Assembly: GCF_001424875.1 (NCBI RefSeq)
Contig: NZ_LMCT01000010.1
Location: 13,206 to 77,205, forward strand
DNA length: 64,000 nt
Direction: 5' to 3'
Origin: Kitasatospora sp. Root107
GTDB lineage: Bacteria > Actinomycetota > Actinomycetes > Streptomycetales > Streptomycetaceae
This document shows, piece by piece, positions 1-8,627 of the stretch (the first letter of the stretch is position 1; the number at the start of each line of letters is the position of its first letter). The position numbers and the translations under genes are program-made. A model generated the notes under the pieces. It made no database searches. It saw only the letters and a program-made list of their open reading frames with translations, and had not been told where the DNA came from.

Positions 1-1854
1 CGGGCTGCTCCCGTCCGGCCGGCCCGACAGCGCGCAGACCGGCGCGGCGCCGGCCAGCCGGACCAGGTCGGGCATCCGGAAGCCGGCCGGCCCGCCCGCG
101 ACGCCCGCGCCACCTTCGAGACCTTCAGGTCCGAGGTCGACCAGCAGGTGGGCGGAGATCAGCCGGTCCAGCAGCAGCCCGGCAGGACCGGTCTCGACGC
201 CAAGCACCCGCGCCGCCTCGGCGATCCCGAACGGCCGTCCACCCAGGCCCGCCAGCGCCCGCAGCGCCTGCTGCTCCCCGGCCGCCAGCCGCCGGATCGC
301 CTCCGCCAGCCGTCCGGCGACGTCGAGGTCACCGACCCCCAGTTCGGCCAGCCGGCCCCGCTCCGCGCGCAGCCGGGCCGTCAACTCCGCCACCCCAAGC
401 CCGGGCCGGGCCGCCAGCCGCTCCCCGGCCGCCCGGACAGCCAGCGGCAGCAGATCGCACAGCTCCAGCAACTCCCGTGCCACCGCCCGCTCCGCGCCGA
501 TCCGTCCCGGCCCCGCCACCGACTCCAGCAGCCGCAGCCCGTCGGCCGGCCCGAACGCCGCGAGCTGGACCCCGACCGCCCCGGGCAGGCCGGCCAGCCG
601 CTGCCTGGCGGTGATCAGGGTGGCGCACTCGGGCCCGCTCGGCAGCAACGGCAGGACCTGCGACACACTCGCCGCGTCGTCCAGCACCACCAGCACCTTG
701 CGGTCCGCCGTCCAGCTCCGGAACAGCCGGGCCGACTCCTCCCAGGACCGGGCCGGCTCCTCCGCCGAGCCCGGCGGTCCGTCGAGGCCGGCCGCCCGGA
801 GGAAGGTCGACAGCACCTCGGTGGGCGCGAGCGGGACACCGTCCGATCCGTGCAGGGTGACGAACAACTGGCCGTCCGGATAACGCTCCTTGACCCGCTG
901 CGCCACCTCGGTGACCAGCGCGGTCTTCCCGGTGCCGGGGCCGCCGACCACGCAGGTGACCGAGCAGAGCCGGCCCATCCCCCGCCTGATCCGCTCCGAC
1001 TCCGCCTCCCGGCCGACCAGCCCGGGCGGCGCCGCCGGGATCTCGGCCGGCCGGCCACGGGCCACCGTCCTGGCGGCGACGGTCCGTTCGGGCGCGGCCA
1101 GCCCGGGCGCCGCCGAGAGCACCGCCCGGTGCAGCCGCTGCAGGCGCTCGGAGGGCTCGAGGCCGGTGTGCTCCACCACGCTCCGGCGCAGCCTGCCGTA
1201 CGTGCTCAGCGCGTCCTCCTGGAGCCCGGAGCGGTACGCGGCCAGCATCAGCTGCGCCGCGAACTCCTCCCGGGTCGGGTGACGTACCGTCAGTGCCTTG
1301 AGTTCGCCGACCAGTTCGCGGTGCCGACCGAGCCGGAGGTCGGCCTCGACCCGCTGCTCGAGCGCGCCGAGCCTGGCGTCCTCCAGCCGCGCGGCCTCGG
1401 CCGCCAGCACCGGCCCGTGCGACAGGTCGCCGAGCGCGCTGCCCCGCCACAGCCCCAGCGCCTCACGCAGCACCGCGGCCGCCCGGCCGTGGTCACCCTC
1501 GGCCAGCGCCGACCGGCCCACCCCGACCCGCTGCTCGAACAGCCGCAGGTCCAGCTCGCCGGGCTCCAGCAGGATGCGGTAGCCGTTCGGGCGGGTCTCC
1601 AGCAGCTGCCTGCGGCCACCGGTCGGGCTCGCCGCGAGCGCCTTCCGCAGTTGGTAGAGGTAGGTCTGGATGGTCTTCCGGGCCAGCTTCGGCGGCTCGT
1701 CGTCCCAGAGCTCCTCCTCCAGGGTCGAGGTGGAGACGGTCCGCCCCGCCTGCAGCAACAGCGTGGCGAGCACCCGGCGGGGCATGGCGGCGGCGGGTGT
1801 GAGGTCTTCCTGCTCGTCGCGCACCTCGACCGGTCCCAGCACGGCAAAGTCCAC
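1..1854 (-). CDS. AfsR-like SARP transcriptional regulator (3' end beyond the window)
   Basis: The frame is open from a GTG at 1854 to the left edge (at least 618 codons), preceded on its own strand by a good ribosome site (AGGGAGAAG). The N-terminus (MDFAVLGPVEVRD..., about residues 1-95) is an OmpR-like winged-helix domain, followed by a bacterial transcriptional activation domain (about 95-245) and an NB-ARC/STAND NTPase with Walker A GGPGTGKTA at about residue 305. This order is that of AfsR and large SARP activators of antibiotic clusters. It is transcribed away from the phosphonate cluster. A palindrome overlapping its promoter suggests control by a gamma-butyrolactone-receptor-type repressor. 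Whether it controls the BGC 5 kb away is inference. Confidence 0.9.
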   Translation of the reverse strand, partial: MDFAVLGPVEVRDEQEDLTPAAAMPRRVLATLLLQAGRTVSTSTLEEELWDDEPPKLARKTIQTYLYQLRKALAASPTGGRRQLLETRPNGYRILLEPGELDLRLFEQRVGVGRSALAEGDHGRAAAVLREALGLWRGSALGDLSHGPVLAAEAARLEDARLGALEQRVEADLRLGRHRELVGELKALTVRHPTREEFAAQLMLAAYRSGLQEDALSTYGRLRRSVVEHTGLEPSERLQRLHRAVLSAAPGLAAPERTVAARTVARGRPAEIPAAPPGLVGREAESERIRRGMGRLCSVTCVVGGPGTGKTALVTEVAQRVKERYPDGQLFVTLHGSDGVPLAPTEVLSTFLRAAGLDGPPGSAEEPARSWEESARLFRSWTADRKVLVVLDDAASVSQVLPLLPSGPECATLITARQRLAGLPGAVGVQLAAFGPADGLRLLESVAGPGRIGAERAVARELLELCDLLPLAVRAAGERLAARPGLGVAELTARLRAERGRLAELGVGDLDVAGRLAEAIRRLAAGEQQALRALAGLGGRPFGIAEAARVLGVETGPAGLLLDRLISAHLLVDLGPEGLEGGAGVAGGPAGFRMPDLVRLAGAAPVCALSGRPDGSSP

Positions 1855-1885
1855 GCTCTTCTCCCTTGGTGGCAGCTGGGCAGTA

Positions 1886-1907
1886 AAAAACCTTCTGGAA
1901 GGTTTTT
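1886..1907. promoter_or_regulatory. ARE-like palindromic operator upstream of SARP gene
   Basis: This is a perfect inverted repeat with 10-base arms, AAAAACCTTC and GAAGGTTTTT, separated by TG. Its centre lies about 42 bases before the SARP start. The AAACC..GGTTT symmetry resembles autoregulatory elements bound by ArpA/ScbR-type TetR receptors. No receptor gene is in this window, so the binding protein is unknown. Confidence 0.6.
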
Positions 1908-2050
1908 AGCATGGCTCTGTGTCAGGTTCAATCAACTTGGACACGGTCGTCCCGCGCGCTGGACGACCGCCCCCACCTCTGGCGCGGACGTCCTCGCAGG
2001 CCGGTGGCGTCCGACAGGTTCACCATCTCGCCAAGTGAGACATTCCCTTG

Positions 2051-2080
2051 CAGATTAATATTCCTACCCGTAGGTTTTTT
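2051..2080. promoter_or_regulatory. Second, imperfect palindrome in the divergent promoter region
   Basis: CCTAC-CC-GTAGG (2063-2074) is flanked by AT-rich sequence (AATATT on the left, TTTTTT on the right), making an imperfect relative of the palindrome at 1886-1907. It lies just before the rightward small gene at 2123. The stretch 1855-2122 otherwise shows no gene. It plausibly holds divergent promoters for the SARP gene and the rightward genes. Confidence 0.35.
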
Positions 2081-2122
2081 CTGCTCGCGCCGCCGGGCGC
2101 GTCGAGGGAGGGATCTGAACCG

Positions 2123-2350
2123 ATGCGGGCCACGCTCGAAGCACTCGGCCGCCGCCTGCGCCACCTGCTGGTGCTCTGGTGGCGCGACCTCCACCCGGTG
2201 ATGGCGATCCGGGTGCCGCTCCCCTACCCCCTGCTCCGCGAGCCGGCCGCCCGCCCCAGCGGGCCGGGGCAGGCCGAACCCGCCGGTGCCGAGCCGGACT
2301 TGTTCTCGGGTCGGGCGCCCCGCAGGATGGTCCCCGACGACCGACCTTGA
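2123..2350 (+). CDS. Small hypothetical protein, 75 aa
   Basis: ATG at 2123 follows a purine-rich site (GAGGGAGGGA, 2104-2113) and the frame ends nine bases before the aminotransferase start. The sequence begins MRATLEALGRRLRHLL and continues with a Pro-rich second half (PLPYPLLREPAARPSGPG). The first 50 residues include a short hydrophobic stretch (LLVLWW). I recognise no domain. Tight spacing and a strong ribosome site make translation likely, probably co-transcribed with the aminotransferase at 2360. Confidence 0.5.
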   Translation: MRATLEALGRRLRHLLVLWWRDLHPVMAIRVPLPYPLLREPAARPSGPGQAEPAGAEPDLFSGRAPRRMVPDDRP

Positions 2351-2359
2351 GGAGCCGGG

Positions 2360-3520
2360 ATGGGTACGAGGCCACTGCTGAACCGCAGGCTGGCGGGGAT
2401 GGGTTCGACGATCTTCGCGGAGATGTCCGCGCTGGCCGTCGCCACCGGTTCGATCAATCTGGGGCAGGGCTTCCCGGACACCGACGGCCCGCGCGCGATC
2501 GCCGAGGCGGCCGCCCGGGCCGTCCTGGAGGGGCGGGGCAACCAGTACCCGCCCGGGCCCGGCATCCCGGAACTGCGGGCGGCGGTGACGGAGCATCAGC
2601 AGCGCTGGTACGGCCTCACGTACGACCCCGACAGCGAGGTGCTGATCACCGCCGGGGCGACCGAGGCGATCGCCGCCGCCCTGCTGGCGCTGCTGGAGCC
2701 CGGCGACGAGGTGATCGCACTGGAGCCGTTCTACGACTCCTACGCCGCCTGCATCGCGATGGCCGGCGCCACCCGGGTCCCGCTCACCCTGCGGGCTCCC
2801 GGCTTCCGCCCCGACCTGGACGAGCTGCGCGCCCTGATCACCCCGCGCACCCGGCTGCTCCTCATCAACACCCCGCACAACCCGACCGGCACCGTGCTGA
2901 CCCCGGACGAGCTCCGCGGCATCGCCGAACTCGCCTGTGAGCACGACCTGTTGGTGATCACCGACGAGGTGTACGAGCACCTGGTGTTCGCCGGCGCGCA
3001 CCGTCCGCTGGCCGCCCTCCCCGGGATGCGCGAGCGCACCGTCTCGATCTCCTCGGCCGGCAAGACCTTCTCCTTCACCGGCTGGAAGGTCGGCTGGGTG
3101 ACCGGGACGCCGGAACTGGTGGCGGCGGTGCGGACCGCCAAGCAGTACCTGACCTTCGTGAGCGCGGGGCCGTTCCAGTACGCCGTCGCCGACGCGCTGC
3201 GGCTGCCCGACAGCTACTTCGACACCCTGCGGGCCGACCACCTGCGCAAGCGGGACCTGTTGGCCGACGGGCTGGCGGCGGCCGGCTTCGAGGTGTTCCG
3301 GCCGGAGGGCACGTACTTCATCACCACCGACATCACCCCGCTCGGCGAGACCGACGGTCTGGAGTTCTGCCGCAAGCTGCCGGAGCGCTGCGGTGTGGTG
3401 GCCATCCCGAACGTGGTGTTCTACGACAACACCGAGGCCGGACGCAGCCACGTTCGATGGGCCTTCTGCAAGCGGGACGATGTCCTGCAGGAGGCCGTCA
3501 CCCGCCTACAGCAGCTCTGA
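2360..3520 (+). CDS. PLP-dependent class I/II aminotransferase
   Basis: This 386-residue protein has typical fold-type I features: INLGQGFPD near residue 33, the NTPHNPTG loop near 174, the TDEVYEHL segment, and the PLP-binding lysine in SSAGKTFSFTGWKVGW (about residue 235). Full length and motifs match the kynurenine/methionine/DapC-like aminotransferases common in Streptomyces. The substrate cannot be read from sequence. It lies upstream of the BGC and is separated from it by regulators, so a role in the phosphonate pathway is not assumed. Confidence 0.88.
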   Translation: MGTRPLLNRRLAGMGSTIFAEMSALAVATGSINLGQGFPDTDGPRAIAEAAARAVLEGRGNQYPPGPGIPELRAAVTEHQQRWYGLTYDPDSEVLITAGATEAIAAALLALLEPGDEVIALEPFYDSYAACIAMAGATRVPLTLRAPGFRPDLDELRALITPRTRLLLINTPHNPTGTVLTPDELRGIAELACEHDLLVITDEVYEHLVFAGAHRPLAALPGMRERTVSISSAGKTFSFTGWKVGWVTGTPELVAAVRTAKQYLTFVSAGPFQYAVADALRLPDSYFDTLRADHLRKRDLLADGLAAAGFEVFRPEGTYFITTDITPLGETDGLEFCRKLPERCGVVAIPNVVFYDNTEAGRSHVRWAFCKRDDVLQEAVTRLQQL

Positions 3521-3533
3521 CTACGCTCCCTGC

Positions 3534-4085
3534 ATGCACCTGCACCGGACAACCGTCGACGCCCACGGCCCCAACGGGTCCCGCCCCGTCCCACCGGCAC
3601 CCATCGAAGGTGCCGGTCGGCTCCCGGCGGCCGTGACCAAGGCCCGGGTGGTCTTCACCGACGGCGGGGGCCGGATCCTGCTGGTCCGGCTCCAGCCGGG
3701 GCTCAACGAGCTGCACTGGGGACTGCCCGGCGGCACCGTCGAGGCCGGGTCGGAGACCCCGCGGCAGGCAGCCGTCCGCGAGATCGGCGAGGAGATCGGC
3801 CTGGCCTGTTCTCCCGGGCGGCTGCTCGGCGTGGACTGGGTGAATCGCGCGGACGACCGGCCGCGGGTGGTCTATGTCTTCGAGGGCGGCCCGCTGAGCG
3901 AGGGGGACCTGGCGGGGATCCAGCTGCAGGAGACGGAGCTGGCGGAGTGGCGGATGTGCACTCCGGAGGAGGCGGCTCGGCTGCTGACCCCCGCGTCGTG
4001 GGGACAGCTGCGGGAATCGCTCGCCGCGCTGGCGACCGGGACGGGCCCGGCGGAGCTGGTGGACGGGACGCCGGTGGGTCCGTGA
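3534..4085 (+). CDS. Nudix hydrolase
   Basis: ATG at 3534, 13 bases after the aminotransferase stop, gives a 183-residue protein. A complete Nudix box runs from GGTVEAG through REIGEEIGL (about residues 66-88), matching GX5EX7REUXEEXGU. The first 30 residues are a variable extension. It hydrolyses a nucleoside diphosphate linked to some moiety X, but the substrate is unknown. Likely in one operon with the preceding aminotransferase. A short hairpin (CGCCAGG/CCTGGCG, 4143-4159) follows. Confidence 0.85.
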   Translation: MHLHRTTVDAHGPNGSRPVPPAPIEGAGRLPAAVTKARVVFTDGGGRILLVRLQPGLNELHWGLPGGTVEAGSETPRQAAVREIGEEIGLACSPGRLLGVDWVNRADDRPRVVYVFEGGPLSEGDLAGIQLQETELAEWRMCTPEEAARLLTPASWGQLRESLAALATGTGPAELVDGTPVGP

Positions 4086-4142
4086 ACCGCCGTCAGCTGA
4101 CGTCAACCGCCCACCAGCCGACGCGAACGGTCTTTACCCACA

Positions 4143-4159
4143 CGCCAGGGGACCTGGCG
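4143..4159. terminator. Short GC hairpin after Nudix gene
   Basis: CGCCAGG (4143-4149) pairs with CCTGGCG (4153-4159) around a three-base loop, 58 bases past the Nudix stop. It has no T-run, as is usual in Streptomyces. It may end the 2123-4085 operon. Confidence 0.4.
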
Positions 4160-4237
4160 CGGCCATGACGTGTCGCTAATATGCATGACTGCAGGGGGTA
4201 TTGCCGCACGGTGAGGTGAAGCAAGGGGGAAGCATCC

Positions 4238-5272
4238 ATGAACGCCCTGACGGTCGGCGACGGCGCGGAGCCAGAGCTGGACCGAGCCGCACTGTGCGCG
4301 CTCCTCGGTCTGAGCGATCGGCTGCTGGACGTCTACCGAACCGTGGTCGGCCGTCCCGGCTGGGGCGTTGCCGAGATCGCCGGAGAGCTGGGGATGACTG
4401 CGGCTCAGGTGCGGGCCTGCCTGGACGAACTGGCGGAGCTGTCCATGCTCTACCCCGCCGAGTACTCGACTGCACCGGTCGCGCTGAACCCGGAGATCGG
4501 TCTGGCCGCACTGCTGAACCGGCGCGAGAGCGAGATCCAGAGCCAGCAGGCGCAGCTCGCCGCGGCCCGCACCGAGGCCGCCGAGCTCGCCGCTCTCTAC
4601 TCGGCGCAGCAGGGGCGCTGGGGCAACCAGGGCCTTGAGCAGCTCGACGAGATCACCACGGTGCGGGCCCGGCTGACCGAGCTCGCTGCGCAGGCACAGC
4701 ACGAGCTGCTCTCCTTCATGCCGGGCGGCGCCCAGAGCCCGGAGGCACTGGACGCCAGCCGACCGCTGGACGAGAAGAGCCTGGCCGCGGGCGTCCGGAT
4801 CCGGACGCTGTACCTCGACAGCGTCCGCAACGACCGGGCCACCACCGAGTACGCCCGCTGGCTGGCGAGCCTGGGCGGCGAGATCCGGACGATCCCCTCC
4901 CTGCCGGTCCGGATGCTCGTCGTGGACCGGTCCGTGGCGCTGCTGCCCACCGATCCGCAGAACAGCCGGGCCGGGGCCATAGTCCTGAAGGCTCCGGGGG
5001 TGCTGGCCTCGCTGGTGCAACTCTTCGAGATGACCTGGCAGCAGGCGCGTCCGCTGGACGGGGTGGTGCCCAGCAGGCCGGGCAAGCTGACGGCGCAGGA
5101 GCTGGAGCTGCTGAAGCTGCTCGAAATGGGCAGTACGGACGAGGTGGCCGCCCGCAAGCTCGGCGTCTCGCTGCGCACGGTGCGGCGGATGATGGCGGAG
5201 ATCATGAACCGCCTGGGCGCGCGGAGCCGGTTCGAGGCCGGGTTGCTGGTCTCTCGGGCCGATTGGATGTAG
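4238..5272 (+). CDS. LuxR-type helix-turn-helix regulator with TrmB-like N-terminus
   Basis: ATG at 4238 follows AAGGGGGAAGC. This 344-residue protein has an N-terminal winged-helix-like segment (RPGWGVAEIAGELGM..., about residues 35-70), a Gln/Ala-rich coiled-coil stretch (about 90-125), a middle domain, and a C-terminal LuxR helix-turn-helix (about 280-335: KLTAQELELLKLLEMG, then VAARKLGVSLRTVRRMMAEI). This layout is common in Streptomyces orphan LuxR regulators, which have no receiver domain. It is followed by a small secreted-peptide gene and is a candidate regulator of the nearby cluster. The target is unknown. Confidence 0.82.
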   Translation: MNALTVGDGAEPELDRAALCALLGLSDRLLDVYRTVVGRPGWGVAEIAGELGMTAAQVRACLDELAELSMLYPAEYSTAPVALNPEIGLAALLNRRESEIQSQQAQLAAARTEAAELAALYSAQQGRWGNQGLEQLDEITTVRARLTELAAQAQHELLSFMPGGAQSPEALDASRPLDEKSLAAGVRIRTLYLDSVRNDRATTEYARWLASLGGEIRTIPSLPVRMLVVDRSVALLPTDPQNSRAGAIVLKAPGVLASLVQLFEMTWQQARPLDGVVPSRPGKLTAQELELLKLLEMGSTDEVAARKLGVSLRTVRRMMAEIMNRLGARSRFEAGLLVSRADWM

Positions 5273-5440
5273 GTCAGGGCCGGAGGTGGACCCGGCCCCA
5301 GCCTTTCACCGTGAGCGCCAGGACTGCTGCGGGCCCGGCTTGCCGCGTGAGCAGCGACGACTGGCCGTCTCGTGCCATGGCAGTTAACGGCCGCCGCTCA
5401 GCCGATTTCCGTAGCCTTGTGGCTGCCACCATTTGCTCTC

Positions 5441-5782
5441 ATGTACGCAATCCATATCCGGCACAGCGTGCCAGAGTGCAGCCAGGTCCGGCTGGACCTC
5501 AATGACGTTGCAAGGGAATTGTCAGCGACCCCCGGCTGCGTTCTTGAACATGTCTACGCGCCTAGAACGAATAAATCTGGACATAGCGGCGTGCTCTTCG
5601 TCAGAGGGGCATCGGCAAAGGCCGCGGGAACCGGCGTACTGGCCGCGGTCCGGCGAGCGCTCGCCGGCCACCACCTGGGCGCTGAGCTGGTGACTTCCAC
5701 CGATCAGCGGTCCGCGGGCATGTGCGACGCGACAATCCGGGTAGCGCCCCTGCCGGGGACCGGTGTTGCCACCGAGCAGTGA
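5441..5782 (+). CDS. Hypothetical protein, 113 aa
   Basis: The frame from ATG 5441 encodes MYAIHIRHSVPECSQVRLDLNDVARELS..., a mixed alpha/beta-looking sequence with GVLFVRGASAKAAGTGVLAAV in the middle. The region is lower in G+C than its surroundings and no strong ribosome site is evident, so the start is uncertain. I recognise no family. Upstream of it, 5273-5440 shows no gene. Confidence 0.4.
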   Translation: MYAIHIRHSVPECSQVRLDLNDVARELSATPGCVLEHVYAPRTNKSGHSGVLFVRGASAKAAGTGVLAAVRRALAGHHLGAELVTSTDQRSAGMCDATIRVAPLPGTGVATEQ

Positions 5783-6000
5783 GCCGACCAAATAGGACGA
5801 AAAGGGGTTCAGTTCCCGAGTGGCACCATGTGGCCAGGGCAACTTAAGGCCATGGGAATCCCTTGAGCGGGCACTGCACACTGTGTCACCTTGGCTGAGC
5901 AACGGGGAGATGAATACAAGGGAAACACGATTTCCGGCGGACTCCTTTTCCCGTGGTGCACACATCCCATCCCACATTGTGTACTGCTGAAGAGGACCCC

Positions 6001-6156
6001 ATGCCTACGCGCCTTCTCACCTCGATCGCCTGCTCCGTGGCGGCCCTTGCCGCCCTGGTGGTGACCGCCTCGGCGCAGCAGCTCGCCACGTCGGCGGTCC
6101 GCGCGGACTCGCCCTCGACCCAGTCGGCTCTCGCCGGCAGCTGGGGCTGGGACTAG
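6001..6156 (+). CDS. Short putative secreted peptide, 51 aa
   Basis: ATG at 6001 follows GAAGAGGA at a suitable distance. The first 25 residues look like a signal peptide: MPTR, then a hydrophobic core (LLTSIACSVAALAALVVTASA), cleavable after ASA. The mature part would be about 26 residues, ending in ALAGSWGWD. It sits between an orphan LuxR-type regulator and a DNA-binding protein. That context fits a signalling or accessory peptide, but this is inference. The upstream 5783-6000 is AT-richer and probably holds its promoter. Confidence 0.5.
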   Translation: MPTRLLTSIACSVAALAALVVTASAQQLATSAVRADSPSTQSALAGSWGWD

Positions 6157-6211
6157 CCGTCTCCGACCCCGGAGCCCGCACCTGACGCCACTCAGTACTC
6201 GAGGAACCCCT

Positions 6212-7015
6212 ATGCGCCAAGCCGTCAGCAGCAGCGGATGCCCAGCGCCGAAGTACGGGACCGGCCACGCGAGGCCCGGGCCGGATGGACCGCGGACGCA
6301 GTCCGGTCGGCTCTGCCGGGCGTGCCGAGACGACCTCGCGGCCGCCCTCATGGAGCTGCCCCAGCTGTACCGCGAGGTCGAGTACGTCCTGGGTCCCACC
6401 ATGAACGGTCGCGGTGAACGGGTCAGCGGCAGCCGGAACTCCGAGCTCATGTTCAACGACGAGGCCTCCGCGGTCCGTACGGCGATGCTCGGCGTGCTGG
6501 CCTCCTGGGCGGGTGTGGTCACCGAGCTCACGGCGGGCGCCGCACCAGCCCGCGAGGTCGGACCGCTGGCCGCGTTCCTGCTCCCGCACCTGGACGTGCT
6601 GGCCGACCATCCGGCCGCCGCCGACCTGGCCGAGGAGATCGGCGCGCTGGTCGTGCAGGCCAGGCGCGTGCTCCAGCCGCCGCAGCCGCGCCGGATCACC
6701 CTCGGCCGCTGCCCGCGGGCCGAGTGCGCCAGCCCGCTGGAGGCGCGGATGGGTGACGGCGGCGATGTGCGCTGCCGGTCCGGTCACGCCTGGTCCAGCC
6801 GGGAGTGGCTGGCGCTGCGGGGGTCACCGTCCGTGCACGGGGCGGATCCGACACCCGCGGGGCGCAGGCTGCCGACCCGGCTCGCGGCCCAGGCCGCGGG
6901 GGTGTCCGAGGCGACCGTCCGCAAATGGGCGAGCCGCGGAAAGCTGACGCGCCACGGAAGTGCGGCACGCGCCGAATACGACATCGACGAACTGATAGTG
7001 CTCGCGACCGGCTGA
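6212..7015 (+). CDS. Zinc-ribbon/MerR-like helix-turn-helix DNA-binding protein
   Basis: ATG at 6212 follows GAGGA. This 267-residue protein has a Cys pair near the N-terminus (LCRAC), an all-helical middle (about 50-155), a second Cys cluster (CPRAEC...CRSGH, about 168-192) that could bind zinc, and a C-terminal MerR/Xre-like helix-turn-helix (TRLAAQAAGVSEATVRKWAS, about 225-250). Similar proteins occur in actinomycete chromosomes and phages as putative regulators. It ends at a strong terminator just before the BGC, so it is likely part of the regulatory flank. Confidence 0.65.
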   Translation: MRQAVSSSGCPAPKYGTGHARPGPDGPRTQSGRLCRACRDDLAAALMELPQLYREVEYVLGPTMNGRGERVSGSRNSELMFNDEASAVRTAMLGVLASWAGVVTELTAGAAPAREVGPLAAFLLPHLDVLADHPAAADLAEEIGALVVQARRVLQPPQPRRITLGRCPRAECASPLEARMGDGGDVRCRSGHAWSSREWLALRGSPSVHGADPTPAGRRLPTRLAAQAAGVSEATVRKWASRGKLTRHGSAARAEYDIDELIVLATG

Positions 7016-7041
7016 GCCGCACCTTCAACGCATTTCACCAA

Positions 7042-7097
7042 GCGCCCAAAAGGCCTTGCACGGCATCGAAAGAATGCCATGCAAGGCCCTTTGGGCG
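7042..7097. terminator. Long strong hairpin terminator
   Basis: A nearly perfect inverted repeat of about 24 bases per arm (left 7042-7066, right 7074-7097) has a loop of about 7 bases. The arms begin GCGCCCAAAAGGCC and end GGCCCTTTGGGCG. It separates the regulatory genes from the biosynthetic operon. Confidence 0.8.
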
Positions 7098-7344
7098 TTC
7101 CCTCGTATTCCGCGAGGACGACGTCAGGAAATGTTTGACATGGCAGTCCGGAAGTGTCACGCTCTTGGCGGCGGAAGAAGTGTCGGATTTTCCGGCAGCC
7201 GACCGGCTCCCCTGATGTGACGCTCCGTCAAGTCTCCCTGGGCAAGCCGGGTCCCTTCCGCATCCCGGGTGCCCGCGGTCGATCCCCGACCGCCGTCCGC
7301 GCCCGACCTTGAAGCTTCGTCAGCTCGACGATTGGGCGGGGTCC
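7098..7344 (+). promoter_or_regulatory. Promoter/leader region of the phosphonate operon
   Basis: This gene-free stretch of about 250 bases lies between the terminator and the first biosynthetic gene. A TTGACA hexamer at 7135-7140 is a candidate -35 box, but the -10 is not clear. The TGACA at 7136 and TGTCA at about 7155 form a spaced inverted repeat that could be an operator. I see no riboswitch signature. Confidence 0.4.
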
Positions 7345-8598
7345 ATGATGATTGACTCGGATGATGTCATCGCGAATTCACTGGAGACGGTCCGCCGTGC
7401 CCGGCAGGATTGGGAGGAAAGATCCTGGCCGGCCTCGGCGCGGGCCGCGCACGATGAATTCCTGACGTTCGCGCGCCGGGAGGTCCCCTATTACCGGAAC
7501 CTTCCCTCGGCCGCCGAGCTGCCGATCGTGGACCGCGCCGTCCACCAGACCGACGGCGGCCGGTTCCGGCCGGCAGCGGCCACCGCCACCGGCGGTCCGG
7601 GCTACCGCCTCTCCTCCAGCGGCACCACTGGTCGGCCGCTGGAGGTCACGCTGGACGACGCCGCCTGGTACGCCGTCAACTACCACTTCTTCGCGCAGAT
7701 CCGGGACCTCGCCGGCCTGCCGCCCGAGACCTTCCGGCGCGGTGTGCCCGCCGTGCTGTTCGTCAGCAACAAGCCGGGCCGGCCCAGCTTCGTCCGGCCC
7801 CTGCCGTCGCTGGACAACGGGCTCTACCTGCGCCTGCAGCTCCCCGAGTCCGGGCAGGACACCCTCGCGCTCCTCCAGAAGTTCCAGGCCCCCGTGCTGT
7901 ACGGCAAGCCGACCTACCTGCTCGATCTGCGGGCAGCGCTGCTCGGCCAGGGCGCCGAGCGGGCACCCTGGCAGCCGGAGCTGCTCCTGGTCAGCGGGGA
8001 GCCGCTGCATCCGGACGACCGCGCGCGGCTCACCAGCTACTTCGGCGCGCCTGTGGTGGACGCGCTGGCCTCCACGGAGGGCGGCCTGATTGCCGCAACC
8101 GAGCCGGACGGTGCGACGTACCGCGTGTTCGGCGAGAACGTGCGGCTCGAGGTGCTCGACGCGACCGGACAGGTCGACGAGAACGGCCGAGGTGAGCTGG
8201 TGCTCACCAACCTGGCCAACCGGAGCACGGTCTTCGCCCGCTACCGCACCGGCGACCACGCCGAGTTGGCGACCGCCGCGGACGGCACTCAACGGCTGCT
8301 GCGGCTGCACGGCCGGGAACCGGAGACGGTCCGGTTCCGCACGGCGGAGCTCTCCGCAGACGAGGTGACCCGGGCCATCGGCTTCCTCCCCGGCCTCGCC
8401 GACTTCCAGTTCGTGCTGGGCGAGCGGGACCGGACCCTGCTTCGCTGGTCCGCGGAAGCCTCCTGCACCGACCCCGGCGTGCCGGCGGCCGCCCTGCGCG
8501 AGGCCGTTGCGGGCCTGCTCCCCGCAGAGGACCCGGAACTGGAGCAGTGCGCCCGCATCACCCCGCCCGGCGGGAAGAAGCGACGTTTCCTGCTCTGA
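7345..8598 (+). CDS. PaaK/CapK-like adenylate-forming enzyme
   Basis: The preferred start is the ATG at 7345, a few bases after GGGCGGGG; a TTG at 7309 is in frame. This protein of about 417 residues carries ANL-superfamily motifs in order: SSSGTTGRP (ATP loop), DALASTEGG (A5), RYRTGDHAEL (A7) and a C-terminal PGGKKRRFL with the late catalytic lysine. Length and spacing match the phenylacetate-CoA ligase/CapK branch. It should activate a carboxylate as an acyl-adenylate. The acceptor (CoA, amine or small protein) is unknown and no ordinary carrier protein is encoded nearby. It is the first gene of the cluster. Confidence 0.83.
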   Translation: MMIDSDDVIANSLETVRRARQDWEERSWPASARAAHDEFLTFARREVPYYRNLPSAAELPIVDRAVHQTDGGRFRPAAATATGGPGYRLSSSGTTGRPLEVTLDDAAWYAVNYHFFAQIRDLAGLPPETFRRGVPAVLFVSNKPGRPSFVRPLPSLDNGLYLRLQLPESGQDTLALLQKFQAPVLYGKPTYLLDLRAALLGQGAERAPWQPELLLVSGEPLHPDDRARLTSYFGAPVVDALASTEGGLIAATEPDGATYRVFGENVRLEVLDATGQVDENGRGELVLTNLANRSTVFARYRTGDHAELATAADGTQRLLRLHGREPETVRFRTAELSADEVTRAIGFLPGLADFQFVLGERDRTLLRWSAEASCTDPGVPAAALREAVAGLLPAEDPELEQCARITPPGGKKRRFLL

Positions 8599-8627
8599 CC
8601 GCGCTCACCTCAATCACGGAGTTTCCG

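Noticed and set aside
148..2058. 636-codon open frame on the + strand
   Set aside because: It is the antisense of the SARP gene; composition (Arg/Gln/Pro/Gly-rich), lack of motifs and the clear SARP motifs on the other strand show it is a GC-driven shadow.
1928..3451. 507-codon open frame on the - strand
   Set aside because: Antisense to the aminotransferase, which has full PLP motifs and a ribosome site.
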